Below are positions 8,479 through 17,580 of a stretch of DNA of 39,232 bases, piece after piece. Within the stretch, counting starts at the first letter, position 1. Every line of letters begins with the position of its first letter. Below the pieces are notes generated by a model. That model had not been told where the DNA came from, did no database searches, and worked only from the letters and a program-made list of their open reading frames with translations. The stretch is from Candidatus Hydrogenedentota bacterium (lineage in GTDB: Bacteria; Hydrogenedentota; Hydrogenedentia; Hydrogenedentales; CAIZGN01): positions 1 through 39,232 of the forward strand of contig CAIZGN010000681.1 in the NCBI GenBank assembly GCA_903932505.1. The letters run 5' to 3'. The position numbers and the translations under genes were made by a program.

Positions 8479-10134
8479 GTGGGCAACGCACTGAACATAC
8501 GCGTGGGCATCAAGTCGGATCCCATCGAGTATCGGTATTCGTATCCGTGGTTGCTCCGCCTCATGGCGGAGGAGGGTGTACAACACCTGCAGGTTGGCAC
8601 CTTTTTCGAGCTATACCAGCTGCCTCCAGAATTTTTCGCGGGCCTGCGCCGTCAGGCGGATGATTTCGGAATCACCATCGACAGCATGTTCACCGCGCAT
8701 CGGGAATTGGGCGGTTTTTTCCGGGAGGAACCGGGCTGGGAAGCGGTAGCACGGAAGAATTACGAGCGACTCATTGATGCAGCGTCATTGCTAGGGGCAC
8801 GCAGCGCTGGCTCGAATCCCGGCGCGATCCTGCGCGATCGCATGGGCTTCAAGCCGGAGGGCGCGAAGCGATACCTGCGACACATGAAGGAATTGCTGCA
8901 TTACGCGCATGCGCGTAATGTGCAGACGCTGACGATGGAGCCGATGTCGTGTGTCGCGGAACCCCCGACTTTGCCGGAGGAGATCCGCGCCTTCGCGGAG
9001 GAACTTGAGGCGTACCATCAGGCCCATGCGGACACGGCCGGTGTGGGTTATTGCGCTGATACATCGCATGGCTACGCGGATCAGGATGCCACGGTGGTGT
9101 ATTCCCATCTTGAGCTTTTCGAGGCCACATATCCGTACCTCACAGAACTGCATCTGAAGAACACCGACGCCATTTTCAATTCCACGTTCGGCTTTTCGGA
9201 AGCGGAACGAGCAAAGGGCATCGTAGACCTCGCCACCATCCGCGATAGTCTGCACGCGCATGCCGAGGAGCTTCCGCGAAAGGATCTAATCGCCTATCTG
9301 GAAATTGGGGGCCCCAAGACTGGTCGGGACTACACCGACAACCGTCTTGAAGCCGCGCTTCGCGATTCGTTGCGTTATGTACGCGAGGTGTTCGAGCAGC
9401 CTTCGGTCGTGCAGCCTAAACTGATGCCGAACATCGAGACCCGCAACACGACCGTGCGTATTTCGGCATCGCTCATGTGTGCGGATCTTTGCCATCTTGA
9501 AGAATCGGTGCGGAGGCTTGAATCCGCCGGGGTGGATGCGCTGCACATCGACCTTATGGACGCACGTTTCACGCCGAACATGCCGCTGGGCTTCGAAACC
9601 TTCCGCCAGTTGCGACCCTTAACCAATCTGCCCTTCGATGTGCACCTCATGGTGGAGGATAACGATTTTTTTGTTCAACAAGCCAAGACCTTCGGTGCAG
9701 ACTGGGTGTCGGTGCATGTTGAATCGTCCCGGCATTTGGATCGCACCTTGTCGCTCATTCGCTCACTGGGCATGCGTGCGGGTGCGGCGTTGAACCCGGC
9801 TACGCCCCTGTCCTCCATCGAATATGTGCTGGATCGTCTCGACTTTGTGCTAATCATGACGGTCAATCCCGGATATGCCGGTCAGGCCCTTGTGCCGGGT
9901 GCATTCCGCAAGATTGCAGAATGCCGCGCTTTTCTGCAGCGGCATGGTGTTGACATCCCGATTGAGGTGGATGGCAATGTGAGCTTTGAGCACATCCCGA
10001 AGATGGTGGAGGCGGGTGCGGACCTGTTGGTGGCGGGAACCAGTAGCGTTTTTCATCGGGATGGCGTGCTGCGGGACAATGTGACCCAAACGAGGAAGTG
10101 TATTGAAGAGGGCCTCGCCCTTCGCAACGGATAA
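8479..10134 (+). CDS. Fusion: sugar isomerase-like TIM barrel plus ribulose-phosphate 3-epimerase
   Basis: A 551-residue two-domain protein. Residues 1 to about 300 are an AP-endonuclease-2/xylose-isomerase-like TIM barrel, with candidate metal ligands in TMEPMS, CADTSHGYAD, ELHLKNTD and YLEIGGP. Residues from about 320 to 545 are a full ribulose-phosphate 3-epimerase-type barrel: RISASLMCADL, HIDLMDARFTPN (metal site), FDVHLMVED, MTVNPGYAGQ (phosphate site) and IPIEVDGNVS. The second half should interconvert a ketose phosphate at C3 (ribulose-5-P/xylulose-5-P or a hexulose analogue); the first half probably isomerises or epimerises a related sugar. GTG 8479 with GGGAGG 6 bases upstream is far better than TTG 8449. 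The stop is followed at once by the ribosome site of the dehydrogenase gene. The fusion suggests channelling between consecutive steps. Confidence 0.9.
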   Translation: MGNALNIRVGIKSDPIEYRYSYPWLLRLMAEEGVQHLQVGTFFELYQLPPEFFAGLRRQADDFGITIDSMFTAHRELGGFFREEPGWEAVARKNYERLIDAASLLGARSAGSNPGAILRDRMGFKPEGAKRYLRHMKELLHYAHARNVQTLTMEPMSCVAEPPTLPEEIRAFAEELEAYHQAHADTAGVGYCADTSHGYADQDATVVYSHLELFEATYPYLTELHLKNTDAIFNSTFGFSEAERAKGIVDLATIRDSLHAHAEELPRKDLIAYLEIGGPKTGRDYTDNRLEAALRDSLRYVREVFEQPSVVQPKLMPNIETRNTTVRISASLMCADLCHLEESVRRLESAGVDALHIDLMDARFTPNMPLGFETFRQLRPLTNLPFDVHLMVEDNDFFVQQAKTFGADWVSVHVESSRHLDRTLSLIRSLGMRAGAALNPATPLSSIEYVLDRLDFVLIMTVNPGYAGQALVPGAFRKIAECRAFLQRHGVDIPIEVDGNVSFEHIPKMVEAGADLLVAGTSSVFHRDGVLRDNVTQTRKCIEEGLALRNG

Positions 10135-10148
10135 GGAGAATGCATTCC

Positions 10149-11192
10149 ATGCTTGCTGCTGTACTGGAAGACCTGGGGCGATTGGCCGTGCAAGAACTGC
10201 CCATGCCGGTCGTGGATGATGATTCCGCTTTGCTCAAGGTGGAATCGGTGGCCATTTGCGGATCTGATCTGCGCATTCTCAACCATGGGAACCCACGTGT
10301 GACGCCACCCGCGATCATGGGGCACGAGGCGGCCGGGGTTATTGTCGCGGTTGGCAAGAATGTCACGCGCGTGAAGGAGGGCGACCGGATCGCGCTGGGC
10401 GCGGATGTGCCCTGCGGGCAATGCCGCTGGTGTCGCAACGGGATGGGGAACAACTGCACCATCAACTACGCTGTCGGCTACCAGATTTCCGGCGCATTCA
10501 CGCAATACATGTTGTTGCCACGTCTCTTGCTGGAAGAAGGCCCGGTGACACCCTTCTCCTCGAACATTGGGTTTGATGCGGCCGCACTCGCCGAACCCCT
10601 CGCTTGCGCCATCAACGGGCTCGAATTGGCCCAATTTTCCTTGGGCAAGACCCTGGTGATTATGGGGCTGGGCCCCATCGGCTGCATGATGATTGACCTG
10701 GCGCGGCATATGGGCGCGGCGAAGATTATCGCCACGCAACGCAGTAAAAAGCGCATGACCATTGGCAAAGCGTATGGCGCGGATGTCTACATCGCTTCCG
10801 AGGAAGAGGACGTTGTGGCGAGATGCCTCGAGGAAACCGGCGGCGAAGGCCCGGATGTGGTGATGACCACCTGCGGATCCGTTGAGGCACACGAACAGGC
10901 CATCGAGATGGTCGCGCATCGCGGCTTTGTCAATCTCTTTGGTGGTCTCGCCAAAGGCACACGCCCGCTTAATGTGCTGTCCAATACCATCCATTACAAG
11001 GAGTGCTTCGTGACCGGTTCACACGGCAGTACCCCGCGCCATCATGAGATGGCGGTGGGAATCATCGAGCGGGGCCAAGTTCGTGTGGACCCGATCATCA
11101 CGCACACCTTTCCCTTGACCCAGATTCACGAAGCCTTCAAAGCGATGGAGTCTAGGGAAGGAATGAAGGTCATTGTGCATCCGCACGCGTGA
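10149..11192 (+). CDS. Zinc-dependent medium-chain alcohol/polyol dehydrogenase
   Basis: A 347-residue MDR-family enzyme of the sorbitol/threonine dehydrogenase type. The catalytic zinc ligands are Cys37 (AICGSD) and His59-Glu60 (MGHEAAG). The structural zinc cysteines are at 89, 92, 95 and 103 (PCGQCRWCRNGMGNNC). A Rossmann motif is present at VIMGLGPIGCMMID. It should oxidise a secondary alcohol or polyol with NAD(P), making a keto sugar for the preceding isomerase-epimerase; the substrate is not predictable. AAGGAG at 10133-10138 is 10 bases from ATG 10149 but only 1 from ATG 10140, so the downstream start is preferred. The gene is 14 bases after the fusion gene and surely co-transcribed. 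Confidence 0.93.
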   Translation: MLAAVLEDLGRLAVQELPMPVVDDDSALLKVESVAICGSDLRILNHGNPRVTPPAIMGHEAAGVIVAVGKNVTRVKEGDRIALGADVPCGQCRWCRNGMGNNCTINYAVGYQISGAFTQYMLLPRLLLEEGPVTPFSSNIGFDAAALAEPLACAINGLELAQFSLGKTLVIMGLGPIGCMMIDLARHMGAAKIIATQRSKKRMTIGKAYGADVYIASEEEDVVARCLEETGGEGPDVVMTTCGSVEAHEQAIEMVAHRGFVNLFGGLAKGTRPLNVLSNTIHYKECFVTGSHGSTPRHHEMAVGIIERGQVRVDPIITHTFPLTQIHEAFKAMESREGMKVIVHPHA

Positions 11193-11195
11193 GCG

Positions 11196-11204
11196 TGGCA
11201 TAAT
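11196..11204 (+). promoter_or_regulatory. Extended -10 promoter candidate for the toxin-antitoxin pair
   Basis: TGG followed by CATAAT, 66 bases before the antitoxin ATG and immediately after the dehydrogenase stop. The -35 region is poor. A GCCCG/CGGGC inverted repeat at 11223-11238 lies between this site and the start and could be an autoregulatory operator. Confidence 0.4.
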
Positions 11205-11270
11205 TACATAGGCGGAGTTGTTGCCCGGTTGTTCGGGCGCGCGAGACTCCTTGCCTGCGGACAACAGACA

Positions 11271-11492
11271 ATGAAACTCAAAGATGCGATATGCGACTCA
11301 ATCGAGGGTCTTGATAACGAGGCGCTTGTCCTGCTGTATGAGCAAATCCAGCAAATTCAGCGAATCAAAGAGCCACATCAGGATTCCGTTCGCGCTCCCG
11401 CTCCCGCCCTTGAAGAAGTTCTGCGTTTGACCGATGATAATCCAGATCCTTGGAGCGCGGACATCATTGCGGACCGGGCTGAACGGGGATGA
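11271..11492 (+). CDS. Putative antitoxin of a PIN-domain toxin-antitoxin pair
   Basis: A 73-residue protein with an N-terminal helical part (LKDAICDSIEGLDNEALVLL) and a C-terminal acidic tail (DNPDPWSADIIADRAERG) of the sort that wraps around a PIN toxin. I do not recognise a named antitoxin family or a clear DNA-binding fold. The call rests on size and on the ATGA overlap with the toxin gene (11489-11492), which indicates translational coupling. ATG 11271 is chosen because the upstream frame (from 11229) is not antitoxin-like; the ribosome site is weak. Base composition is less GC-rich than in neighbouring operons, in keeping with a mobile module. Confidence 0.7.
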   Translation: MKLKDAICDSIEGLDNEALVLLYEQIQQIQRIKEPHQDSVRAPAPALEEVLRLTDDNPDPWSADIIADRAERG

Positions 11493-11941
11493 CCTGCTAT
11501 TTTGATACTTCCGCGCTCGTCAAGCTGTACCACAGGGAGCCCGGGACGGAAACCGCTCTGGATATTTACCACAGCGGCGATAGGATTCAAATATCGGAAC
11601 TTGCCCGAATCGAGTTTCTATCTACGGTTATGCGCAAGTTGCGCGAGGGGACGCTGGATGGCCAAGCCTATCAAGCTGTAGTGTCGAGATTTGGGCAGGA
11701 TCTTCGAGATCGCTATGAGGTTCTGCATTTCGCTTCGATGGTGGTAAATGAAACGGAGCGCGTCTTGCAGGTTCATGGGCGGAACCATCCTCTACGGACA
11801 CTTGACGCAATTCAGATTGCTTTCTATCACGTCTATTCGGAGGACGACACGGTGTTTGTTTGCGCAGACCAGCGACTCGTCGCTGTCATCGATGACGAGA
11901 ATCGACCCACCATGAATCCGCAACCTGTGCCCGGGGCCTGA
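11489..11941 (+). CDS. vapC: VapC-like PIN-domain ribonuclease toxin
   Basis: A 150-residue PIN-domain protein. The acidic metal-binding residues are Asp6 (CYFDTSALVKLY), Glu42 (ARIEFLS), Asp106 (LRTLDAIQIA) and Asp127 (VCADQRL), a full catalytic set. VapC-type toxins cleave RNA (often initiator tRNA or rRNA) when their antitoxin is lost. The start overlaps the antitoxin stop by 4 bases. The gene converges on the RND pump gene, with only 24 bases between the two stops. Confidence 0.9.
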   Translation: MTCYFDTSALVKLYHREPGTETALDIYHSGDRIQISELARIEFLSTVMRKLREGTLDGQAYQAVVSRFGQDLRDRYEVLHFASMVVNETERVLQVHGRNHPLRTLDAIQIAFYHVYSEDDTVFVCADQRLVAVIDDENRPTMNPQPVPGA

Positions 11942-11965
11942 GCGCTGAATTCAAGTGCTTTGCAG

Positions 11966-14900
11966 CTATGCTGCCTTGAACTCGCGCATCCGTGAGAGGT
12001 AGTAGAGGATCGGCACTGCCATTCGGGACAGGAGCAGCGATGCGACTTCCCCGGTCATTAGCGAGATGGCGAGTCCCTGAAAGATGGGGTCGAAAAGGAT
12101 GACGGAGGAGCCCACAATGACGGCGGCTGCGGTCAGCAGCATGGGGCGAAAACGCACGGCCCCGGCGTCCACCACGGCATCCGCCAGCGGCATTCCCTGT
12201 TTTAGTCGCAGCTCGATGAAATCCACCAGGATGATCGAATTGCGCACGACAATCCCCGCGCCCGCGATAAAACCGATCATGGATGTGGCGGTGAAAAACG
12301 CGCCCATGAGCCAATGTGCGGGCAGGATACCCACCAGGGAAAACGGGATGGCCGCCATGATGACAAAAGGCGTTTTCAGTGACTGAAACCATCCAACCAC
12401 GAGAATGAAAATGAGCACCAGCACGGCCGCGAATGCCAAGCCCATGTCGCGGAAGACTTCATAGGTTACGAACCATTCACCGTCCCATTTCAAGGCGAAT
12501 TTTTCTGTGCTGAAAGGCTGTGTTGTTGAATACTGTTCCATCGCGTAGCCTTCGGGCAGCTTGAGAGCGGCGACTTTCTTCATGAGCGCGAAGATGACGT
12601 AGACGGGACTTTCAGCCTTCCCTCCGACGTCGCCGGTCACATAGGTCACCGGCATCAGGTTCTTGTGGTAGATGCTTTTATCCTGGACGGTTTCCTGCAC
12701 ATGCACCAGTTCGCCGAGGGCAACCAGATTGCCGTCCCGACCCGCAACCTTGATGTCTTTGAGGCGGTCAATGCCGGAGCGCTCGCCGCGTTCGAGGCGC
12801 ACGAAGATGGGCACGTCCTCCTTTTCGGCGGGCTGGTGGACAAGGCCGACCCCCAGACCGTCCAATGCCGCTTTGACGGTGGTGTTGACCTGATCCACAG
12901 AAATGCCGTTGAGCGCGGCCTTTTCCTGATCAACCACAATCTGGAATTTGGTCTGGTCGTCCTCCACATAGGAGTCCACATCGACCACACCTTCCGTACT
13001 CTCGAAAAGGGCGCGAATTTCTTTGCTGATTGCCAGTTGCCGGGCATAATCCGGCCCGTAGATTTCCGCCACGAGCGTCTGTAGGACGGGCGGTCCCGGC
13101 GGCACTTCCGCGATCTTTACGCGCGCGGCATATTTGGCGGCAATGGCGTCGATGGGGGTGCGCACCTGCTTCGCTAGCTCATGTCCCTGTGTTGCACGGT
13201 GTTCCTTGGGCGCGAGATTCACCTGAATGTCCGCCTCGTTGGAATGTCCCCGGAGGAAGTAGTGCCGAACAAGGCCGTTGAAGTTATACGGCGAGGACGC
13301 GCCGATATACATCTGATAGTTGGCCACCTCGGGGACAGTGCGCAGGTAATCTCCGATTTCCCGGGTCACTGCGGCCGTCTTTTCCAGTGGACTGCCTTCA
13401 GGCATGTCGATGATGACCTGGAACTCGCTCTTGTTGTCGAAGGGCAGCATCTTCACAATGACTTTGTTCAACGGTACGAGGGTACACGCCGCCAGCAGTA
13501 AAATGACGACCATGGCGAGGAAACCATACCGGAAGACCGGCACGGTGACGAGTGGTCGCATGATATGACGGTAAAGGCGATCCATCCAGCCCTCAGCGTG
13601 TTCGTGGATCGGGCTTGGTGCTGCAACCGCTTTCTTGCGGCGCAGGAGGCGCAGGGGATTCCAGGATGAGGTGGCGTGCTCCTGATTGGATTTGAGCAAG
13701 CGATACGCGGCCCAAGGCGTCACCACGAAGGAAACCATGACCGAAAAGATCATGGCGGCTGAGGCACCCACCGGAATGGGACGCATGTAGGGGCCCATAA
13801 GCCCGCGCACAAAGGCCATCGGGAGAATGGCCGCAATCACCGCCGCCGTGGCGAGCAGGGTGGGATTACCCACTTCGTCCACCGCCTCCACCGCGATGGA
13901 GAGCACGGGCCGACCCTTGTTTTCTGGCAGGTGGTAATGCCGCACGATATTTTCCACGACCACAATCGCGTCGTCCACCAAAATGCCAATCGAGAATATG
14001 AGTGCGAACAGGGTGACCCGGTTGATGGTGTAGCCGTAGAAATAGAAAACCATGAGCGTGAGCGCCAAAGTCACCGGGATGGCAATGCCGACCGTGCCTG
14101 ATTCGCGCCAGCCCAGGGTGAAGGCGATCAAGAGTGAAACCGACAGGATCGCCAGCCCCATGTGGTACAGCAGTTCGTTCGATTTCTCTGCCGCCGTCTC
14201 GCCGTAGTTGCGCGAGATGGTTACCGTCACATCCTTGGGTATCACAATGCCCTGCAAGGCGCGCACCTTTTCCAGTACCTGATCCGCCACCACAATCGCG
14301 TTTGTGCCCTTGCGCTTGGCGACCGAGATTGTAACGGCCGGGTTCACCCCTTCCAGCGAATTTTCGGTTCCGGGTGCCTCGCCGAGTCGCTGGCTGTATT
14401 GATCGGAGGGCCCGGTTCCCTGAAAGACGTAGTTCGCGGGTTCTTCGGGGCCGTCGATAATCTCCGCCACATCGCGCAGGTACACGGGCCGCTGTTCATA
14501 TACCCCCGCAACCACATTGCCCACCGCTTCGGCACTCTCCAGAAAACCGCCGGTCTCTACGAGAAACTCCTGGTTTTCCAATGCAAAGCTGCCGGATTGC
14601 GCCCGCGAGTTGGCGCTCGTGAGCTTCGCAACGATGCCTCCCAGCGTGAGCTGATGCGCTGCCAACTTTGTCTTGTCCGGAACAACCCGCACCTGACGCC
14701 GCTGTCCGCCGATGACCTTTACCTCGGAAACGTCGGGAACCTCCTTGATGGCGTCATGCAGTTGCGCCCCCACGCGGCGCAACATGTAATGGTCATAGCG
14801 TTTGCTCGACAGGGTCAATGCGAGGATGGGGACATCGTCAATCGCGCGCGGTTTGATCAGGGGCTGGCTGGCACCCGGGGGAATGAGATCAAAATTCGCG

Positions 14901-15259
14901 AACATTTTCTGGTTGAGCCGGACGATGGCGTCCTCTTCAGGCGTGCCCACGAGGAAGCGGACAATGGCCATGGACTGGCCGGGACTCGAGGTCGAGTAGA
15001 TGTATTCCACCCCGGGGATTTCCCACAGCAATTTCTCCATGGGCTTGGTCACGCGCTCTTCCACTTCTTTCGCGCCAGCCCCTGGCATCTGCACGAAGAC
15101 ATCGATCATCGGCACGATGATCTGCGGTTCCTCCTCGCGCGGTAGCAGGAGGATGGCACCGATACCCAGCAGAATGGACGCGCCCACCACGAGCGGTGTC
15201 AGCTTGCTGTCAATGAAAGCCCGGGTGATTTTACCGGCTATGCCAAAGTGCTCAGTCAT
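11966..15259 (-). CDS. RND-family efflux transporter permease subunit
   Basis: A 1097-residue inner-membrane pump of the AcrB/MexB/CzcA superfamily, normal in length. It has an N-terminal transmembrane helix followed by a periplasmic loop ([20 protein letters not shown]). The proton-relay pair is in [15 protein letters not shown], and the repeat-2 helices include [14 protein letters not shown] and a C-terminal [17 protein letters not shown]. It should export a substrate by proton antiport with the adaptor protein encoded upstream; no outer-membrane channel gene is in the window. ATG 15259 has GGAG 7 to 8 bases upstream; the longer frame from 15364 would start inside the adaptor gene and lacks support. 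It is last in a set of DUF2892, thioredoxin and adaptor genes. The substrate is unknown; thioredoxin neighbours hint at a sulfur or redox compound. Confidence 0.95.
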   Translation of the reverse strand: MTEHFGIAGKITRAFIDSKLTPLVVGASILLGIGAILLLPREEEPQIIVPMIDVFVQMPGAGAKEVEERVTKPMEKLLWEIPGVEYIYSTSSPGQSMAIVRFLVGTPEEDAIVRLNQKMFANFDLIPPGASQPLIKPRAIDDVPILALTLSSKRYDHYMLRRVGAQLHDAIKEVPDVSEVKVIGGQRRQVRVVPDKTKLAAHQLTLGGIVAKLTSANSRAQSGSFALENQEFLVETGGFLESAEAVGNVVAGVYEQRPVYLRDVAEIIDGPEEPANYVFQGTGPSDQYSQRLGEAPGTENSLEGVNPAVTISVAKRKGTNAIVVADQVLEKVRALQGIVIPKDVTVTISRNYGETAAEKSNELLYHMGLAILSVSLLIAFTLGWRESGTVGIAIPVTLALTLMVFYFYGYTINRVTLFALIFSIGILVDDAIVVVENIVRHYHLPENKGRPVLSIAVEAVDEVGNPTLLATAAVIAAILPMAFVRGLMGPYMRPIPVGASAAMIFSVMVSFVVTPWAAYRLLKSNQEHATSSWNPLRLLRRKKAVAAPSPIHEHAEGWMDRLYRHIMRPLVTVPVFRYGFLAMVVILLLAACTLVPLNKVIVKMLPFDNKSEFQVIIDMPEGSPLEKTAAVTREIGDYLRTVPEVANYQMYIGASSPYNFNGLVRHYFLRGHSNEADIQVNLAPKEHRATQGHELAKQVRTPIDAIAAKYAARVKIAEVPPGPPVLQTLVAEIYGPDYARQLAISKEIRALFESTEGVVDVDSYVEDDQTKFQIVVDQEKAALNGISVDQVNTTVKAALDGLGVGLVHQPAEKEDVPIFVRLERGERSGIDRLKDIKVAGRDGNLVALGELVHVQETVQDKSIYHKNLMPVTYVTGDVGGKAESPVYVIFALMKKVAALKLPEGYAMEQYSTTQPFSTEKFALKWDGEWFVTYEVFRDMGLAFAAVLVLIFILVVGWFQSLKTPFVIMAAIPFSLVGILPAHWLMGAFFTATSMIGFIAGAGIVVRNSIILVDFIELRLKQGMPLADAVVDAGAVRFRPMLLTAAAVIVGSSVILFDPIFQGLAISLMTGEVASLLLSRMAVPILYYLSRMREFKAA

Positions 15260-15300
15260 TCGGACTCCTATTCCGATTCTTGCATCGCCTCTCCCCCACG

Positions 15301-15327
15301 TGTCATTTCGAACGCAGTGAGAAGCCT
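15301..15327 (+). repeat. Fragment of a widespread intergenic repeat
   Basis: TGTCATTTCGAACGCAGTGA and the following GAAGCC lie in the 79-base gap between the adaptor and permease genes. The sequence resembles a GTCATTnCGAnCGCAGnGAG-type intergenic repeat that I recall from many unrelated bacterial phyla. A related fragment lies at 19351-19364 in the opposite direction. Confidence 0.4.
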
Positions 15328-15338
15328 TGTAACGGTGA

Positions 15339-16538
15339 CTATTCGGGGCGCACCACCGCGCCATCGACGACCTGCGCGGTCTTGTCCACCACGATTGTTT
15401 CCCCTGCTTCCAGACCGCTCAAGACTTCGATGTCAGCCCCGTGGGTTTTCCCCGCCGTGATCAGGCGCAGCCGCGCGATACTCCCTTCGCCTACGGCATA
15501 GACACCGGTCAATTGTCCCCGGTGGAACAGCGCGTTCGCCGGTATCATGAGTGCGGTTCGGCCCGCCGTATCAAAACGCGCCCGGCCAAACGTTCCGGAG
15601 CGCACGGCGGCTTCCGCTGGCAGGTCGATTTTCACCACAAAGGTGCGGCTGGCCGTGTCCGCAATGGGCACCAGTTCCGACACGGTGCCGGTCAGTTCCC
15701 CGCCGTCAAACGCATCAAGCAGTACCGGTGTTTTCAGGCCGAGCGCGATGTTGCGCGCATGTTCGGCATCCACCTGCGCTTCAAACCGGTACTGTTTTGG
15801 ATCTTCCACTACTAAGAGCGGGCTGCCCGGTGCAGCCAGGTTCCCCACTTCGACGGTCTTGCTGGTCACCACGCCCGCAAAGGGCGCGGTCAACGAGGAA
15901 AAACTCAGGAGGGTTTTGGTTTGGGTGAGTTCGGCGTTGGCCTGTTCAATACGGGCATCGGCCTCGGCGCGCTTGGCCTGGAGCGACAGCATCATCTCGT
16001 TTGCGCGCGATGCATCGGCCGTTGCTTCTTTCAGACGGGTTTCGGCTTCCTCATAGGCCTGGCGGCTGACCGCCTTGCTCGCCAGCAAACGCTGCTGCCG
16101 ATCGAAGGTGGCGGCGGCAAGTTCTTTGCCAGCCTCGGCCGCCGTCTTTTCGTGCAGCGCGGCCTGAGCCATCTTGTCCGTTTCCTGACGCATTTCCTGC
16201 GCTTCACGCAGCGCGCTCTCCGCCCGCTTTACCTGCGAATCCGCTTCCCGCGCATCGACCTCGATCAGCGTCTGACCCGCCTCCACCACGCTGCCCTCGT
16301 GCACATGCACCGCCAGCACATGCCCCAGCACCTTGCTTTGGATCGTGCTGCTCACCTTGGCGTGAACCGTGCCCACCGCTTCATACGGCGATTGCACGGT
16401 GCGCTGTTCCACTATCGCTACCGGTGCTTTGACTTCGGGTGCGGCCGTGGCAGCGGGAGGGATTTCCGGGGCGCGACCACAGGCGGTGAGCATACCCGAC
16501 AGGAATATCGTTGCGATCCAGAGGACGGAGGATTTCAT
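15339..16538 (-). CDS. RND efflux periplasmic adaptor lipoprotein (HlyD/MFP family)
   Basis: A 399-residue membrane-fusion protein with a lipoprotein signal ending in the lipobox LTAC ([20 protein letters not shown]). It has the usual order: a barrel/lipoyl half ([19 protein letters not shown]), a long alpha-helical hairpin rich in Glu, Ala and Gln (about residues 80-190), the second lipoyl half ([19 protein letters not shown]) and a C-terminal beta-barrel/membrane-proximal part. It should link the pump below to an outer-membrane channel. AAGGA lies 7 bases upstream of ATG 16538 and 4 upstream of ATG 16541, so the latter is possible. It starts 10 bases after the thioredoxin stop, and its stop is 79 bases before the permease start. 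Confidence 0.93.
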   Translation of the reverse strand: MKSSVLWIATIFLSGMLTACGRAPEIPPAATAAPEVKAPVAIVEQRTVQSPYEAVGTVHAKVSSTIQSKVLGHVLAVHVHEGSVVEAGQTLIEVDAREADSQVKRAESALREAQEMRQETDKMAQAALHEKTAAEAGKELAAATFDRQQRLLASKAVSRQAYEEAETRLKEATADASRANEMMLSLQAKRAEADARIEQANAELTQTKTLLSFSSLTAPFAGVVTSKTVEVGNLAAPGSPLLVVEDPKQYRFEAQVDAEHARNIALGLKTPVLLDAFDGGELTGTVSELVPIADTASRTFVVKIDLPAEAAVRSGTFGRARFDTAGRTALMIPANALFHRGQLTGVYAVGEGSIARLRLITAGKTHGADIEVLSGLEAGETIVVDKTAQVVDGAVVRPE

Positions 16539-16548
16539 CATGGATTCC

Positions 16549-17085
16549 TTACTGCAACCCGAGGGCACGCGACAACGTATCCGCAGACTGCACGCCCACA
16601 AAACGAGCCGTTTCTTTTCCATTCTTGAATACTATCAAAGTGGGGATCGAATTCACATCCAAATCCGTGGCGACATCGCCGGCTTCATCCACATTCACTT
16701 TGACCACACGCGCCTTCTCGCCGGTCTGTCCCGCCAGTTGCTCCACAATCGGCATCTGACTACGGCAGGGTCCGCACCAAGGGGCCCACAGATCCACCAG
16801 CACCGGCACGGGCGCATTCAGCACATCCAGCTTGAAGGCTTCCCGGTTTTTGATCTCCGTGATCGCCACATTTGTCGTGCTACTCATACTCTTTCCCTCC
16901 GTGGACGCGGATGGCGTCCCTGTTCCAAATGTTGAGGCCAGAAAGAAACCCAACACGGCTCCATAGAGAGCGCCTGCATAGGGATTCGAGGTCAACGGGC
17001 AGGCACCGGTCTCGCAGGTTCCACGCGAACCCATCCATGCACCAATCGCACCACCGATTACTACCGCTATCACATATTTGGTCAT
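16549..17085 (-). CDS. Membrane-anchored thioredoxin with an N-terminal DUF6132-like segment
   Basis: A 178-residue fusion. Residues 1-54 hold two hydrophobic segments around a Cys-containing loop (SRGTCETGACPLTSNPYAG), resembling the small DUF6132 membrane family. Residues from about 75 to 178 are a complete thioredoxin, with active site WCGPC (Cys104 and Cys107), the cis-proline motif SIPTLIVF and a C-terminal GVQSADTLSRAL helix. The domain would reduce disulfides or handle sulfane sulfur at the membrane; two passes would put it in the cytoplasm (inference). ATG 17085 has AAGGAG 7 bases upstream. A sequence with sigma-54 promoter geometry ends 27 bases upstream of the start codon. The gene precedes the RND adaptor by 10 bases. 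Confidence 0.9.
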   Translation of the reverse strand: MTKYVIAVVIGGAIGAWMGSRGTCETGACPLTSNPYAGALYGAVLGFFLASTFGTGTPSASTEGKSMSSTTNVAITEIKNREAFKLDVLNAPVPVLVDLWAPWCGPCRSQMPIVEQLAGQTGEKARVVKVNVDEAGDVATDLDVNSIPTLIVFKNGKETARFVGVQSADTLSRALGLQ

Positions 17086-17111
17086 TCCCAGGCTCCTTTT
17101 CCTATATCGCA

Positions 17112-17129
17112 TCGCAAGACCGATGCCAA
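17112..17129 (-). promoter_or_regulatory. Sigma-54 (-24/-12) promoter candidate ahead of the thioredoxin gene
   Basis: The minus strand reads TTGGCATCGGTCTTGCG. The GG (17127-17126) and GC (17115-17114) are separated by exactly 10 bases, as sigma-54 RNA polymerase requires. The -24 box has one mismatch to TTGGCAC and the -12 box is TTGC. The start point would be near 17102, leaving a short leader that contains the AAGGAG ribosome site of the thioredoxin gene. Confidence 0.6.
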
Positions 17130-17218
17130 ACCGCTATTCTGGCGAAAACACCAACAATTCGCAATTGGACTGGGCAGAGGTGGTGTCGAATCCGTTGCGC
17201 TTGACCGTTAATGTTGCG

Positions 17219-17428
17219 TTACGGTAGCGTTGCGTTGTGCGCATCGGGAACGCCCAGTTTTCTCAGGAAAGTCATCATGGGACACCAGTTGGTGAAAGCG
17301 GACTGCACCAGATTCAATCCCACAAAACCCGTAAAGAGAAGCCAATAGGGGCTATGAAATGCCGCCAACACGGCCGTGGCAACAACAATCGCCCCGGCTA
17401 TCAGTCGCAAGTACCGTTCAACATTCAT
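17219..17428 (-). CDS. Small DUF2892 (YgaP-type) inner-membrane protein
   Basis: A 69-residue protein with two hydrophobic segments (LRLIAGAIVVATAVLAAF and YWLLFTGFVGLNLVQSAF) followed by NWCPMMTFLRKLGV, the Cys-Pro ending typical of DUF2892 proteins. In some proteins this domain is fused to rhodanese and linked to sulfur handling; alone its function is unknown. ATG 17428 has AAGGAG 7 bases upstream; the longer frame from 17467 starts at about the predicted transcription start. It lies 134 bases upstream of the thioredoxin gene on the same strand and has its own sigma-54-type promoter. Confidence 0.85.
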   Translation of the reverse strand: MNVERYLRLIAGAIVVATAVLAAFHSPYWLLFTGFVGLNLVQSAFTNWCPMMTFLRKLGVPDAHNATLP

Positions 17429-17477
17429 AAGAGAACTCCTTCTTCCATTGTGCTCCGGATTGAGCACCCCAAGAAGA

Positions 17478-17495
17478 AAGCACGTTGCGTGCCAA
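17478..17495 (-). promoter_or_regulatory. Sigma-54 (-24/-12) promoter candidate ahead of the DUF2892 gene
   Basis: The minus strand reads TTGGCACGCAACGTGCTTTC. TTGGCACG is a perfect -24 element, GTGCTTT is one base from the -12 consensus TTGCTTT, and GG and GC are 10 bases apart. The predicted start is near 17468, 40 bases before the DUF2892 ATG. A sigma-54 activator gene lies within 0.4 kb on the same strand. A 13-base inverted repeat with 5-bp arms (17544-17556) lies where an activator site could be, but that is weak evidence. Confidence 0.75.
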
Positions 17496-17580
17496 GATAG
17501 GACTCGCAGCGTGGTCGCTTGGGCAATATGGTGCGCATGAAAGATAATTCCATTATGGAGACTGGAGGACTACAGAACGA

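Noticed and set aside
8595-8612. TTGGCACC, a sigma-54-like -24 box
   Set aside because: It lies inside the isomerase coding sequence and has no GC at the required 10-base distance.
17468-17580. Search for a hicA toxin gene ahead of hicB
   Set aside because: No frame of suitable length or HicA-like motif is present; only the sigma-54 promoter and short inverted repeats were seen.
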